DNA of 64,000 bases, taken from the NCBI GenBank assembly GCA_014529385.2, contig CM043952.1, positions 57,575,119-57,639,118 on the forward strand, written 5' to 3'. The translations under genes were made by a program, and so were the position numbers. This DNA is from Adiantum capillus-veneris. Lineage: Eukaryota; Streptophyta; Polypodiopsida; Polypodiales; Pteridaceae. The notes under the pieces were generated by a model. The model saw only the letters and a list, made by a program, of their open reading frames with translations, searched no databases and was not told the origin of the DNA. Numbering within the stretch: the first letter of the stretch is position 1; every line of letters begins with the position of its first letter. Below are positions 42,691 to 53,775 of this stretch, in pieces.

Positions 42691-45600
42691 CTAAAGATTG
42701 GGAGGATTCCTGATGTCCTTTTCCCAATTTGTCTGATTAGCTTGGCAACTTAGCTCGTTTGCAAAGTTTGCCTCTCTCACTTGTTTCCAAAATTCATTGT
42801 AATCCTCATCTCTTCCGTAAGACCTCTGTATGACTGGATGAAAACTCTCTATCTCCTGATCGGTTGTGTTCAATACTATGCGGTCATCCTTGTGTGTATT
42901 TTCAGGCTTTTGTGCACTGGGAGTCTTTTCAGCTACCCGTGAAACGATAGTCTCTTGCTGAATTGGGTTTTCCGTTCCACAATTCATTGTTTCTTTTGGT
43001 GGTTCTAATAAGGCTTGTGCAGTCTCGATCATTCTCTGGCACATTTCAAGTCTCTGCTTTTCCAATTCCGCGTTTGGGTATGTCATCCACCTCTGTTCTT
43101 GTGTTTGGTTGTTCTTTAACCTAGCTTCGTAAGCTCTCATCAGTGCGTCCAATGGTTCGTGTACTTTGTCGACTAGCACTGATCCCCCTGAGCTTAAGCT
43201 CGTTGTTTCTTTGATACTCTTTTGTTTCGTTCTTTCCGGGCTCATCTCTCGTTTCCCGTTTTGACTCTCAAGTTTTTCTAATCTATCTTTAGTTCGCTTT
43301 AGTTCCTCATCTAGAATAGCGTCTTCACGTTCTTTTCTCAACTTCATGCGTGCTTTTCTAGCTTTCCATGTGTTTTTCTGACTCCGCGGTCCTTGACTAA
43401 CCATTTCAGTTGCTAACTTTCCATTCTCAGGTTCTCTAGTGGTTTTCTTAGCTTGAGCTCTAGTAACAACTTGCGTTGGTATCAGAGTTTCATTTTCAGA
43501 CCCACTGCTGGTAGGAATAGTTTCTAGCATATTCAATGTCGTCTTTTGCACTTTGTTTGGATTCTTTGAACAATCCTCAATGAAGTGAGTAACCCCACAC
43601 TCAGTGCAATAAGCGTTAATTCTAATGATTTCCGTATGTGGGCAAACATTCATCAGATGGTCACCTCCACACTTGTAACAGGGTCCTAGTGCTGGTCTTG
43701 GTCCCATTTGATTCGTCCTTTGTGGATAGGATGGTCTTTGTCCTGTTAACCCTCCATGAGCTATGAACATCAATGTTCTTGCGTCCAAATTGTATCTCTC
43801 TTCATCAGAAGCACTTGTAACTGTTGGTATTCCAACATTCCCAATCATGCCCCATGGTTCTGGTTGTTTGGGTTCTTCTGGTGGGTAATACACAGTTGGA
43901 GACATGTGTGCACCAGATTCTTCATAATAGGCTTGAACAGGCACTAAGGCTTGTTCTTCCTGATTCTCTAAGGTTGGTGCATATCTAATGCCCACTGGTC
44001 TTGCTCCTGGTAAAGGTGGTTGTTGTCCCAATACCGGTTGCGGTCTTTCTATCCCCATAGGTCCTGGTACATTTCCCGTTGGGTATCGAGGTACTGGATG
44101 TACTTGAGGTGGTGCTAATTGAGCAGGAGGTGCATACTGACGCTCCCTTACATACCCTTTGTTGTAATAGCACTCCTCTGTTGGATGGTTTGTCCATTTT
44201 TTTCAATAGCACACCATTTCAGTGTTTTTGGCAATGGTTTTTGGTATGGTGCCATCCTTTTTAGAGCATCTTCTATCATTTGCTCTACATTTGGCATGGT
44301 TTTGTTTGAACATTCTTTTTAGTGGTAGTCTCGCTCGCTACGGAGGAAGAGCTACTGGATGCAAAATCTGTATCCGCTGACACCTCTCCATAAACCGTAC
44401 AGTTATCCACTAAGTACAATGCCTCTCTCGTTACTTGCTCGAAACTTGTACAAGCTTTCAAGTGCAAGTCCTTCTTGAGAGTGTCGTTTCTCAGTCCCTC
44501 AATAAAGAGAACAGATAGTCTGTCATCTTGTGGTCGTTCACGTACTGGACATCTCTCAATGTATTGTTTGAAGCGAAGTGAAGCTTCCTTCACTTTTTCG
44601 TGTTCTCTCTGTTTAAAAGCATATATTTGTGAGACCGTATTGTGCTTAATCCCTCGTTTTGAGAATTCCTCAGCAAACTCTCTTAGCAAATGGTCAATGT
44701 CATGGAATCCCCCTATGTTCAGTGGTTGAAACCATGTCAATGCCGTACCTTCTAGAGTAAGACCAAATCCCTCGTATTGTGTATGGAAATCTGTTATCTG
44801 CTCAGCTCTTAAGACTTGCTTAAAGAGTGACACATGTGCATACGGATCTCCTGAACCACCATACTTCTTTGGCATACACTTCGCTACTTGAGATGGTCTC
44901 ATACGTCTATGGTCTGCTACCAATCTCATTGCTCCTGTGTCCCGGCTAAAGCTTTCTCTAGCATCATGGACTTCATGGGTTACCCTTGTCGGTTCCCCTG
45001 CCCTGAATCTACTACTAGGAGGTAAATGTGATGGTTCCGCTTCGAACCTTGGACCTGGAGTGGTATACGTGGGGATTGGAACTGCACTACCTCGATTCGT
45101 ATCCATTGACTCTCTGGAATGTAATGATCCCATTGGTCCGGGCTTCGAGTACTGAGGTTGACTGAAAGAGTCAGCAGCCTGAGTTCTTTGTCCTCCTGTT
45201 GTCATTGGGTTTTGCCCTCCATTTGTTGGTGCTGGTCTTTGTGAGCTAGAAGTAACATAATACTGATGTAGTGGTCCCCCAAAGTATGTATATCCTTCTA
45301 ATTCTTTCTTGCCCATTGTTGAGTATTGCCTCCCATACTTGTCGTAAGCGGCAATTTTCACTTCCGATCCCTCTGTGTAGGTAAAGACATAAAGTCTTTT
45401 TTGGTCTGTCAACTCTCCGGTGTAGGGTTCTTCACATCTATAATAGAGATCTTGCTCCCCATTATTATATTTGTATAGCCCCACATAGATGTTATCAGTG
45501 TTGATCCTTGTAGTTTCATTCTCTCTTCTTAACCTCGCATCAGGGAAGTTCATTATTGGTGCTTTCTCCTCGAGTTCTTCATCTACTTTGGCTTTGGTGC

Positions 45601-46066
45601 CCATCAATCCCCACTTGTCCACAATGTTAGGGTTTAGGACTACCAAGTACATGGTACCCTCATCATCTAGATATCTATCTCCGCTATAGCTCACAGGCAC
45701 TAAGTCCTTGAACTCACTAGGTCTCTCCTCTATCTTTACACAATAGCGGTCCATTCCATCTTTGTAGATCTTGGCACCTTGCTCATTGTCGTACTCATAT
45801 TTTATGAACAATAGCTTCATTGTGGCGGAAGGGTTTGATGATCCTGCTGCCATATTTTCTCTGTTGTTCAGGTTCAGGTGTTCCACGTGTTCGGTGAAAA
45901 TCTCGTGAGATCTCTCCGAAGAAGTATCAGAGACCCTTCCTTCAAAGATCGGCTCTAATGGTTGCACCCAACTTTGGTTTACACTTCCCTCGGTTGATAT
46001 GACACTTGCTAGTTCCCCTTGTTTTGGTTGGTTATTCTGGAGGTTCCTGCCCGATCTCAAATTCAT
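42691..46066 (-). CDS. gag: Giant gag region
   Basis: The likely start is ATG 46066 (MNLRSGRNLQNNQPKQGEL). A Gypsy gag domain lies in 44300-45000 (MRPSQVAKCMPKKYGGSGDP, then LTLEGTALTWFQPLNIGGFH and EASLRFKQYIERCPVRERPQ). Two zinc-knuckle-like motifs follow at about 43590-43690 (CYKCGGDHLMNVCP and CTECGVTHFIEDC), then a charged linker. The product would form the particle and bind the RNA. About one or two breaks. Confidence 0.8.
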
Positions 46067-47470
46067 CAATTCCCCTAAAGGACTTTAACTTTTCCGTCTC
46101 GGCAATTTGTTTTCCTCTTTTTGTGGTCAGAATTGATCCAAACTGACTGATACTTGGTCAATTGTTTAATCTTGTCAATTGGACAACTTCTGTTTCATCA
46201 AGTGAGAATTTTGTTGCAGTTATGCTGAAAAAGACATTATACGCGTATGATGTCTTTTTTCACAGATTTAGACTATTTTGGTTATGCTCACTCTCAGTAG
46301 CCCCCTTATGCTCTTTCCACTCACAAAATTCAGTTTTAACTCTGTTTGAGCAAGTTATGGCTAATTTAGGCTTTTCTTGGCAATTTTCCGCTTTTGACTT
46401 GTTTTTTGGGTCAATTGTGATCCAAATGGGATGAAACTTGAAATATAACCTCTAGACAGCTATTACAATGGATATGTGTTAGCAAAGTATCAAAATATGT
46501 CCAAAATTAGGTCAAAGACATCATACGCGTATAATGTCTTTTTCATCAATTTGGGTTAAAACTTGATATTTATGCTTCCTACAGTGCTTGTAACAATCTT
46601 GTCAGGTCAGATATCAAAAATAAGCAGTGGATGTGCCAAAAGACATTATACGCGTATGATGTCTTTTTTCACAGATTTGGACTATTCTTGGTTTTAAGCC
46701 TTCTCCAATGTTTATAATTGAGTTTCAAGTGTTTTTGTCAGGTTTGAATGTAAAAACAAGATCTGAATCCAAAATTTCCTATTCTTTGCGTTTCTTGGAC
46801 TCCGACTTGTCTTTTTGGGTTTCTTTGAGTGTTAATGCTCTTGTTTTAAGTTGAAATTAGGGTATAACCCCCCTTTTGAACACTCTGGTAAAGTCAAAAT
46901 TTCTGTTTTGGTCTCTGTTTGGTCATTTAGACATCATACGCGTATGATGTCTAAAGTTGCAGATTTCCAGTTTTTTGGCACAGAATCCTTCCTAAAGCTT
47001 TCTCAAGTGCTCAGCAACTCCCAGATACACAGAAAATTTCTCTGACTTTTGTTTATTGCAAGTTTCACTACTAACTCGACGGTTTAGTGATCTAACATGC
47101 AATCAACCATATCAAGCAAATACTCCAATGATTATTAGCTCTAGATCAGGATCAAATGAAGTCCTACCTAAGCTATTCCTAATCATAAAATGGGTTTGGT
47201 AATTGTGATTTTAAAGAGATCCACTGCCACTCACGGACTAGCAAATTCTTCTTCTATCAACAACTACTCAACACCAACAAAACAACAAACAAATCTAAGC
47301 TAAACTAAAAATACTGTCAACACGGAAGACCCAGGAATACCCCACTTCCTAGTATCTCTCGAGATCTTCGGAGTCCACCACTCCTAGATCTTTTCTAACT
47401 AAAGTATACAAAGTAGTTTATACGACTCACCTCGTAGGATTAGTCTAAGGTCACCTACTTAGGGCTCTCG
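46067..47470 (-). other. Giant 5-prime untranslated leader
   Basis: This is 1.4 kb between primer site and gag with no recognisable protein. It carries palindrome array 1 (46232-46952) on the gag side and an A-rich, unremarkable part at about 47050-47450. Confidence 0.75.
46232..46952. repeat. Palindrome array 1 of Giant (four copies)
   Basis: The same 24-bp inverted repeat as in array 2 lies at 46232-46255, 46516-46539, 46641-46664 and 46929-46952. The last is perfect; the other three each have a single T-for-C or A-for-G change in one arm. Starts are 284, 125 and 288 bp apart, nearly the same series as in array 2. The gag-proximal copy lies 166 bp before the gag ATG at 46066. Confidence 0.92.
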
Positions 47471-47490
47471 TCCCCGGCAGCGGCGCCAAA
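47471..47490 (-). promoter_or_regulatory. Primer-binding site of Giant (tRNA-Asp)
   Basis: The minus strand reads TTTGGCGCCGCTGCCGGGGA right after the LTR, nearly identical to the tRNA-Asp primer site known from Athila and Ogre/Tat elements. Confidence 0.85.
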
Positions 47491-48430
47491 TGTTAAGGCG
47501 GTTACGCCGCTAGCGGAAGCTAAATAGCGAGAACTCAACCAACAACAGAATTTGTCAGACGAGGACGAAGCTTGACCCGCAGGCGCATGGAAACAACTAG
47601 GTGGGTGTCAAATCACCTACTCGACCTTCTAATGACAATCACTACTAAGGAAATCAAATCTAAGTTCTAAAATACGCAAGTGGCTGAAATCCGTACTACG
47701 AACGAATGCTATACGAAACAGGATCTAGAATCATTGAATCGATCTCAAACTCAAGGGGAAGTCTATACACTAGGTAAGAACAACACCCTTAAGACTTGAA
47801 CTGCAAAATCAACCTATAATCACTCCGTGCGGTAAACGTGTATGAAGACAGGCCGAAAAATACAGGTGACTGAAACTTGACCCCGATGGTACTAATGCGT
47901 AGCTCTACTTGTTGTGGTTCTATAGATATGCTGCACGCTCTATTCCGACACACGAGTTGGAAGAAAACTCACACCGAAGCTCGTAGGAACTTACCACACA
48001 CAGAAGCCGATAGCGCGCACTCTTGGTATTAGTGCGTAGCTCTCGCCGTTGCTAACACAATGGCGGTGTCGCTTCTCCAATGGCGGCTCCGTAGCTCGCG
48101 TAGCAAGTAGATAAGACTCTCTCTCTCTCTCACTCTCTCTCAGACACAGTCACGGTGCTCAAAAACTCCTTTTGATTAATAATATGAATTCCCTTAGGTT
48201 ACAAAACTTTGGCTTATATACCTCAGCCTTGGAGGTGAGAACATCTCTATCTAATTACATTAGCAAGTGAAATTACTTCGGGATTACAAGCTGGAAACTC
48301 AATTGAGTCCCGTTACTTAATGAATGGCTCAATTCAAAATCAATGTCGGAAAGACATTTATTACAATCAATGGTTACAAAAATGATGAGTGTGAGCAAAA
48401 ATGTGGGTGTGATCCTCTGCTGGCTCAACA
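47491..48430 (-). repeat. LTR of Giant (right, 5-prime copy in sense)
   Basis: 940 bp, TGTTAAGG...CTCAACA; about 2% differences from 29396-30338, mostly transitions, plus CT-run length changes. Confidence 0.92.
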
Positions 48431-48516
48431 ACGAGACTGAAAATCGGCAATGAAACAACAACAATTTTCAGCACACTCAACAATGATGATGAAGCTCTCA
48501 ATGCTCTCACTACCAA
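48431..48516 (-). other. Copia-1 leader, part right of Giant
   Basis: A short untranslated stretch between the Copia-1 primer site and the Giant insertion. Confidence 0.7.
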
Positions 48517-48528
48517 GCTCTGATACCA
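48517..48528 (-). promoter_or_regulatory. Primer-binding site of Copia-1 (initiator tRNA-Met)
   Basis: Minus-strand TGGTATCAGAGC starts 2 nt after the LTR, the standard plant Copia primer site. Confidence 0.9.
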
Positions 48529-48530
48529 CT

Positions 48531-48714
48531 TGTTGGGATCGGAGAGCACACACACAGAGAGCCAACACGAAGAAGATAGACACCGTGTGTGGCGGGGCGG
48601 TACTCACACTACAATGTGTAGTTATGAGTATAGTTATTATGAATGAGTAAAACAATGGCTGTACATGGGAGGCTGAACAACGGGCATCCAGGCACACGGG
48701 CCTTTAACCCAACA
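48531..48714 (-). repeat. LTR of Copia-1 (right)
   Basis: 184 bp, followed by the agctg duplication at 48715-48719. Confidence 0.92.
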
Positions 48715-51460
48715 AGCTGTTCAAAACTGTGTTTTTGGGCTTCTTCCCAAGAAAGGTCTTACCTTTTTCTTTAACTTAATCCGTCATAGAAACAATGATT
48801 TTGGCATAGTCACGGATATACTGCCAATAAAATCCAGCCATGCCTAAAAATATTTGAAGCTCCTCAACTGTATTGGGATGTGGCCATTGAAGAATAGCAG
48901 CGACCTTGTCAGTGTCCATCTTGATACCAGAATAAGAGATCACATGACCAAGGTAATGAATCTCCGTTTTAAAGAAATCACACTTGCTTTTCTTAGCATA
49001 CAACACGTGAGCTCATAGATGTTCGAACACTAATTGTAAGTGTTCTATGTGTTCATCTTCAGTCCTACTGTAAATGAGAATCTCATCAAGGAAATGAGAA
49101 TCTCTTCAGTCTTATTGTAAATGAGAATCTCATCAAGGAAAACCACAACAAATTTTCCAAGATAGGGACATAAGACACTATCCGTGAGTATCATAAATGT
49201 AGTTGGAGCATTGGTTAGACCAAAAGGCATAACCCATGGAGTTGATCAAACAACTCATCTAGTCTAGGCAGAGGATACTTGTTCTTGATGGTTATGGCGT
49301 TTAATCTACGATAATCTACGCACATGCACAAAGTACCATCTTTCTTTTTTACCAATAGAATTGGTGATGCCCAAGGCAAAGTCTAGGTCTAATGAAACCA
49401 TGGACGAGGTAGTTAGGCAGCTGACTCTCAACCTCCTTGGCTTCTTTAGCATACCATAAGGTGGTTTACTCACCGGTTTAGTGCCTGGCAAGACATCTAT
49501 GCCATGCTGCACATCATGTGTAGGGGGTAAACCTAGTGGTAAATCACTTGAGAACACATCACTATACTCCGTGAGTAAGTGAGTCAACTTTTTTCGTGAA
49601 AAAGGAGAAAGTAAACTAGAGTTATGCTGGGATGGAGAATCTTGTAATTCTTGTAATGCTTGTTTCACAACAATTGTACGTTGCTCTATAGAATTAAAAT
49701 TGAGATAACTTTGCTTGTTAGATTTGTTAACACTTTGTTTATCAGTAGAATTCATTTCACTTTGCATACCATTACTAGAATTCACCGCACTTTGCTCTTG
49801 AGAATTCACAAGACTTCGAGACAAGCAGTAACACAAAAAGACTTCATCTATTAAATCTGCTTTTTGCAAAATAGAAAGCTCGACTGTACATATAAGAGGT
49901 ACAGATGGTATATTTTCCTCACCAAGCAAAAGCACTTGTTTACCATTTGCCATAAAGGATAAGGAGTTGTGTTCACAACTAGTGTGCAATGTGTTTCCTA
50001 AACCATGTAGCCCCTCCCGTCCTAGAACTACATCAGCACGGTTCATGTTCATAACTTGGAAGTGAAGGGTCATCGTATGATCTTGAACAATAACCTCAAC
50101 CCCTTGAACTATTGTGTCCCATACTTCTTTATCATTCCTAGACATCTGATCCACCGCATACTTGTGAGAGCAGGGAGTCTGTGTAAGCTTCAATTTCTTG
50201 ACTAGCTTAGAGTTCAAGAAGTTCTGAGTTGCACCACCATCCACTAAAATACGAACACGTTGTCTGTTGATAGTTCCATACATGCAAATCAAATCATGGG
50301 GACCAAAGGTGGGCTGCCACATTGAAGCAGTCACACAACATTTGTGCTTTTCTTCCATATGAAGAACCTCTACAACACAATATTTAGGAGATGAATCTAA
50401 TGTGAGGCGTTTCACCATGTGCATGGCCTTTTCTTTGCCTTGCAAAAGAGGACAATCTTTCTTGTTATGTTGGTCCAAAAGACATCTAAAACACAAATTG
50501 TGTTTCTTCGCACGCTCAAAATCGGCAGTGTCGAGAGACCCACGTGGAGTATCTCATGAGTGCTTAGATTTCTTAGCCTCTTGTGGGCGTGGACAGGTAG
50601 ATTGTCTCTTATTCCTCTTGGAACGTGTGGGATATCTACCTCGCCATTGGCTCTTAGCCACATTGCTCTTAGCAAAATTATTCTTAGTGTAGGAAACATT
50701 TCCTTTCCTCTCTTGGTCATCATCATATCTTCCAAAGTTTTGGATGTTGGGTCTTGACATGAAGACAATAGTCTTTGTCAAGACCCCTATTAAAACCCCG
50801 TATCTTTTGGAATTCATCTAGACCTTCTAGTTTTAATACGATTTCCCGATACTCGAAAAGGTACTGTGTGAGAGAGAGGCCAATCATGCGGCATGCATCC
50901 CATGCTAACCAATTCTTATCTTCTTTATTGGAGTCCAAAAACTCTTTGGAGAAAGAAGCTTGAAACGTAGCCCAAGACGGAGGACGAGCATCTATTGGAA
51001 ATGTCATCCACCACTTATAGGCCTTGTCTTTAAGAGATATACTTGTTTCCACAGACGTCTTTATATCCGGGGTGTGTCTTAATCGATGAATATCACTCCA
51101 TTTGTGTAAGAACGTATTGACCGCATCCTTGTTTTGATCACGCTCTTCCTCGTGAAACTCAAGAATGGTGATATTCTTAAGTAATGCATTGCTACCTTCT
51201 GCATCTTCTGCAACATTTGTCTCTTGGACTCCTTGAGTCGTGCAAGCTTGGTTCCCTTGAACCGTGCCACTTGTGGCTCCTTGAGTTGTCTGTGAATTCA
51301 TAAATTTCACAAGTAACTCCGTAAGATTAATAACATTTGCATTAAGTGCAAAGAGGTTGCGTTCAAGTACGCTTTGGCGATTTTCCAAAGTCTTGAAAGA
51401 GTTATATCTACAAGGCCATGATCTCCTAGATCATCATCATCATGCATATTAGTGTCAGCC
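48715..51460 (-). pseudogene. Chromovirus A: gag, protease and RT/RNase H parts right of Copia-1
   Basis: Minus-strand parts from right to left are gag at about 50720-51390 (WMTFPIDARPPSWATFQASF) and a CCHC-type knuckle near 50480 (CFRCLLDQHNKKDC). Protease follows at about 49900-50300 (RILVDGGATQNFLNSKLVKK, then ADVVLGREGLHGLG), with RT landmarks [12 protein letters not shown] near 49220 and KCDFFKTEIHYLGHVISYSG near 48970. These match chromoviruses. It is old and much broken. Its upstream side ends at about 51460 against an inverted chromovirus end. Confidence 0.8.
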
Positions 51461-51926
51461 GACATTATCATGTACGTCAACAAGCCTTAATCAAGTGGAA
51501 AGATTGACCTGAGGAAGGTGCCACTTGGGAAAACATTAGTGTTCTTAAGAAGAAGGTTCCCACTTTTGTTTTCGAGGAAAAAAACTCTTCTTAAGGGGGG
51601 AGTAATGTAAGAACACCAGCATTGCAGGACTAGACAAGGGCAAGGACGGCCTAGGCAGTTTGGAAAGGGAGTCTAACTAGGGAAAGGGCCAGGGGCCATG
51701 CTATATAGTGGGTGGTTGGGAGGTGGACTCCTAGGTTCTAGTTCCCCTTGTGTAACATATTGTTGGGACACCGGCAAGGCTGGACTAGACAAGGGCAAGG
51801 CCGGGCTAGGCAATGTGGAAAGGGAGTCCAACTAGGGCAAAGGGCCAAGGGCCATGATATATAGTGGGTGGTTGGGGGATGGACTCCTAGGTTCTAGTTC
51901 CCCTTGTCTAATATTGGTATAAGAGC
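51460..51926 (+). mobile_element. Inverted chromovirus end segment: chromodomain, polypurine tract, double LTR, primer site
   Basis: The plus strand encodes the end of a chromodomain at about 51475-51595 (EEGATWENISVLKKKVPTFV). A purine tract (TTAAGGGGGGAG) follows, then two head-to-tail LTR-like units (51606-51757 and 51761-51913) separated by tat. A primer-site-like TTGGTATAAGAGC lies at 51914. It has the same build as 61045-61500, but in the opposite orientation and roughly 10% different. It lies inverted between chromovirus A and chromovirus B fragments. Confidence 0.75.
51606..51913 (+). repeat. Dimeric chromovirus LTR (plus-strand copy)
   Basis: Units of 152 and 153 bp are joined by tat. 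Each starts TGT, contains CTATATAGTGGG or ATATATAGTGGG (TATA-like) and ends with TTCTAGTTCCCCTTGT plus TAACA or TAATA. Compare 61059-61367. Confidence 0.8.
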
Positions 51927-51929
51927 ACA

Positions 51930-52489
51930 TTTTGAGGAGCGACATTCAGCATATCCATCTGGTCTTGGAGAAAATCCTTAACCTGTTGGAGCTTTTCGAT
52001 TGCCAACCCCACCGTAACAGATGACCTAGTTTGAAACCCATACATGAGCATGAAAGGACTAAATCCGCTCGTGACATGCTTAGCACTGTTGTAGGCAAAC
52101 TCAAGAATAGGTAAGTATTCTTGCCAGTCTGAATGTTTTTTGTTGACGTATGCTCTTAGCATATCCTCTAGAACTTGGTTAACTCGTTCAGTCTGACTAT
52201 CTATTTCTGGGTGATCGGCTGTACTGAGGTTCAGTTGTGTACCCAATCATTTAAACTCAGCCCTCCAAAAGTGACTGTTAAACTTGGCATCATGATCATT
52301 GACAATGTTACTTGGCAAAATATACAACTTATATAGATGTTCCACAAAGAACTTGGCTAATTATGGTGTCTTAACTGTTGATTTTGTTGGAATGAACTTA
52401 CATAGTTTAGTCAACCTATCTACGACCACCCATACCAGGTCATGACCTCATACAGTGGTTGGTAAACCCAAAATAGAGTCCATAGAGAT
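51930..52489 (-). pseudogene. pol: Chromovirus B integrase core fragment
   Basis: The minus strand encodes LNLSTADHPEIDSQTERVNQ, then LEDMLRAYVNKKHSDWQEYL and FSPFMLMYGFQTRSS, typical of chromovirus integrase. It is very similar to 61864-62400 in chromovirus C. Confidence 0.8.
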
Positions 52490-52494
52490 ACTTT

Positions 52495-52686
52495 TGTTGG
52501 GGTATAAAGCCCAATGTGGTCGCCCAGGTAAGTGGGCGGGCCGCCAGGTATATACACATATTCTTTTGTAAAAACCTAATAAGAACTCACTATGCTCTAC
52601 ACATTACAATAGAGCGAGTTCACCATATCGTCGTGCTCTTCTTCTCACACTCTCTCTCGCGTCGCACTTCCGCTCGTACTCCTTCA
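52495..52686 (+). repeat. 5-prime LTR of Copia-2
   Basis: 192 bp, TGTTGGGGTATAAAGCCC to CGTACTCCTTCA. Confidence 0.93.
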
Positions 52687-52688
52687 AC

Positions 52689-52700
52689 TGGTATCAGAGC
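52689..52700 (+). promoter_or_regulatory. Primer-binding site of Copia-2 (initiator tRNA-Met)
   Basis: TGGTATCAGAGC, 2 nt after the LTR, as in Copia-1. Confidence 0.92.
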
Positions 52701-53775
52701 TCAGATCGAGGCTCGGGGCAGCACTGCAGGAGGCTAGAGTCACCAACTCAGATTGGAGTGAAATTCGACAGGCGAAGACACGGCCCCAAATCTCGTGGGA
52801 AAGAACGAAGGGATCGGTGTTGTCAAAATTTCATTCTGAGGTCATCTCGGCCACCGTTCAGCTTCGACAAAGGTCTACGCAGGCCATTTTCGACTACGTG
52901 GTCTCGACGGGTGCAGATCCGACTTTGCAAATTTGGGGTTTTCGGCCTACGACTGCAGGTGTTGAGGATATCGACACTCCCAGAGTGCTGATTTGTGGTT
53001 GTTTACACATCAAAGGACGGCCCACAGTTCTTGGAGGCGTGTCACATACGACACGGGCACATCTACACACAGACTGTAGGCGACATCCACTAGTTCATTA
53101 GGTAGCTTGTGTTTGCTACTTGATATTCCAGATTTCATCCTGACATTGCAGGTACCTCCACATGGGATGTATTGTCAGAGATGATGTATGTCTGTTGAGG
53201 GTTTGCTGGTTGTGAGTCACAACCGCCGCAGCGGTTACAGTATACAGTGGGAAATTTGTGGATGTATGACTTTGTGGGAAGTCTATGTACTGTCAGATTT
53301 ACTGCAGCCTTTGTTGAGGGTCGAGTGAGGTTTTATTGAGCTAGGGGATTCTCGAATGTTGAGATCCTTTCGGTGATACATGTCTTGGAGCGATCCCTCG
53401 AGCACCCTTAGATAGGCAGCTAGGATGTATTGACTATGAGTTAGATAGTTCGGATTGCATCTTTGATTTACTGCCGTGGAGGCATTGTCGCAGTCTATGC
53501 TTACAGGACAGTGACAGGACAGTCAGAGACAGTACAGGTGCAGGACAAGTTTACCCACAGCTTACAGTGTCAGACAGACAGTGTTTTTGAGCTGTTTTTT
53601 TGGTCTGTTTTTGAGTACACTAGAGCCATTTTACAAAGGAGACTCTGCCGAAATTTATGCAGAATCTGAAGCTTTCTTGGTTCATTTGACATGTTGATAT
53701 TGGTTCAGAGGTCAGTTTACAGGGGAAACTCTGCCGAAATTTTCCCAGGAAAGTAACCTATTGTGAAGTGTAGCT
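52701..53775 (+). other. Copia-2 untranslated leader with a module shared with Tat-B
   Basis: No known protein is encoded. ACAGG-type repeats lie at about 53500-53545. From about 53310 the leader aligns with Tat-B 7400-7660: GTGAGGTTTTATTGAGCT at 53325 and ATCCTTTCGGTGATACA at 53364, then GGGGAAACTCTGCCGAAATT just before gag. Confidence 0.7.

Larger units (their letters stand above)
29396..48430 (-). mobile_element. Giant: 19-kb Ty3/Gypsy retrotransposon with extra 3-prime coding block, nested in Copia-1
   Basis: LTRs TGTTAAGG...CTCAACA lie at 29396-30338 and 47491-48430, differing at about 19 sites of 940 (about 2%). A near-canonical tRNA-Asp primer site adjoins 47491. Order in sense direction: LTR, leader with palindrome array, gag, protease, pol, a Lys-rich repeat protein, a second palindrome array, a long extra coding block, polypurine tract, LTR. 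The primer type and lack of a chromodomain suggest the Athila/Tat side of Gypsy, but no second RNase H was seen, so the lineage is unsettled. It is the best preserved large element here, with only a few breaks. The flanks atgac and acgag do not form an obvious target duplication. Confidence 0.88.
24066..48714 (-). mobile_element. Copia-1: Ty1/Copia (Tork/Tnt1-like) retrotransposon inserted in chromovirus A, broken
   Basis: Short LTRs TGTTGGGATC...AACCCAACA lie at 24066-24251 and 48531-48714, with agctg duplicated on both sides (24061-24065 and 48715-48719). Minus-strand parts are the primer site at 48517-48528, the leader (split by Giant), gag from 28320, then protease, integrase, RT and RNase H down to 24307. 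The LTRs differ at about 13-14 of 184 sites (about 7%), making this the oldest datable element here. It is broken in about five places and interrupted by Giant (29396-48430). Confidence 0.9.

Noticed and set aside
52701-53100. Plus-strand frames of 77-94 codons after the Copia-2 primer site
   Set aside because: No known domain; they overlap in different frames and lie in the untranslated leader of the family.
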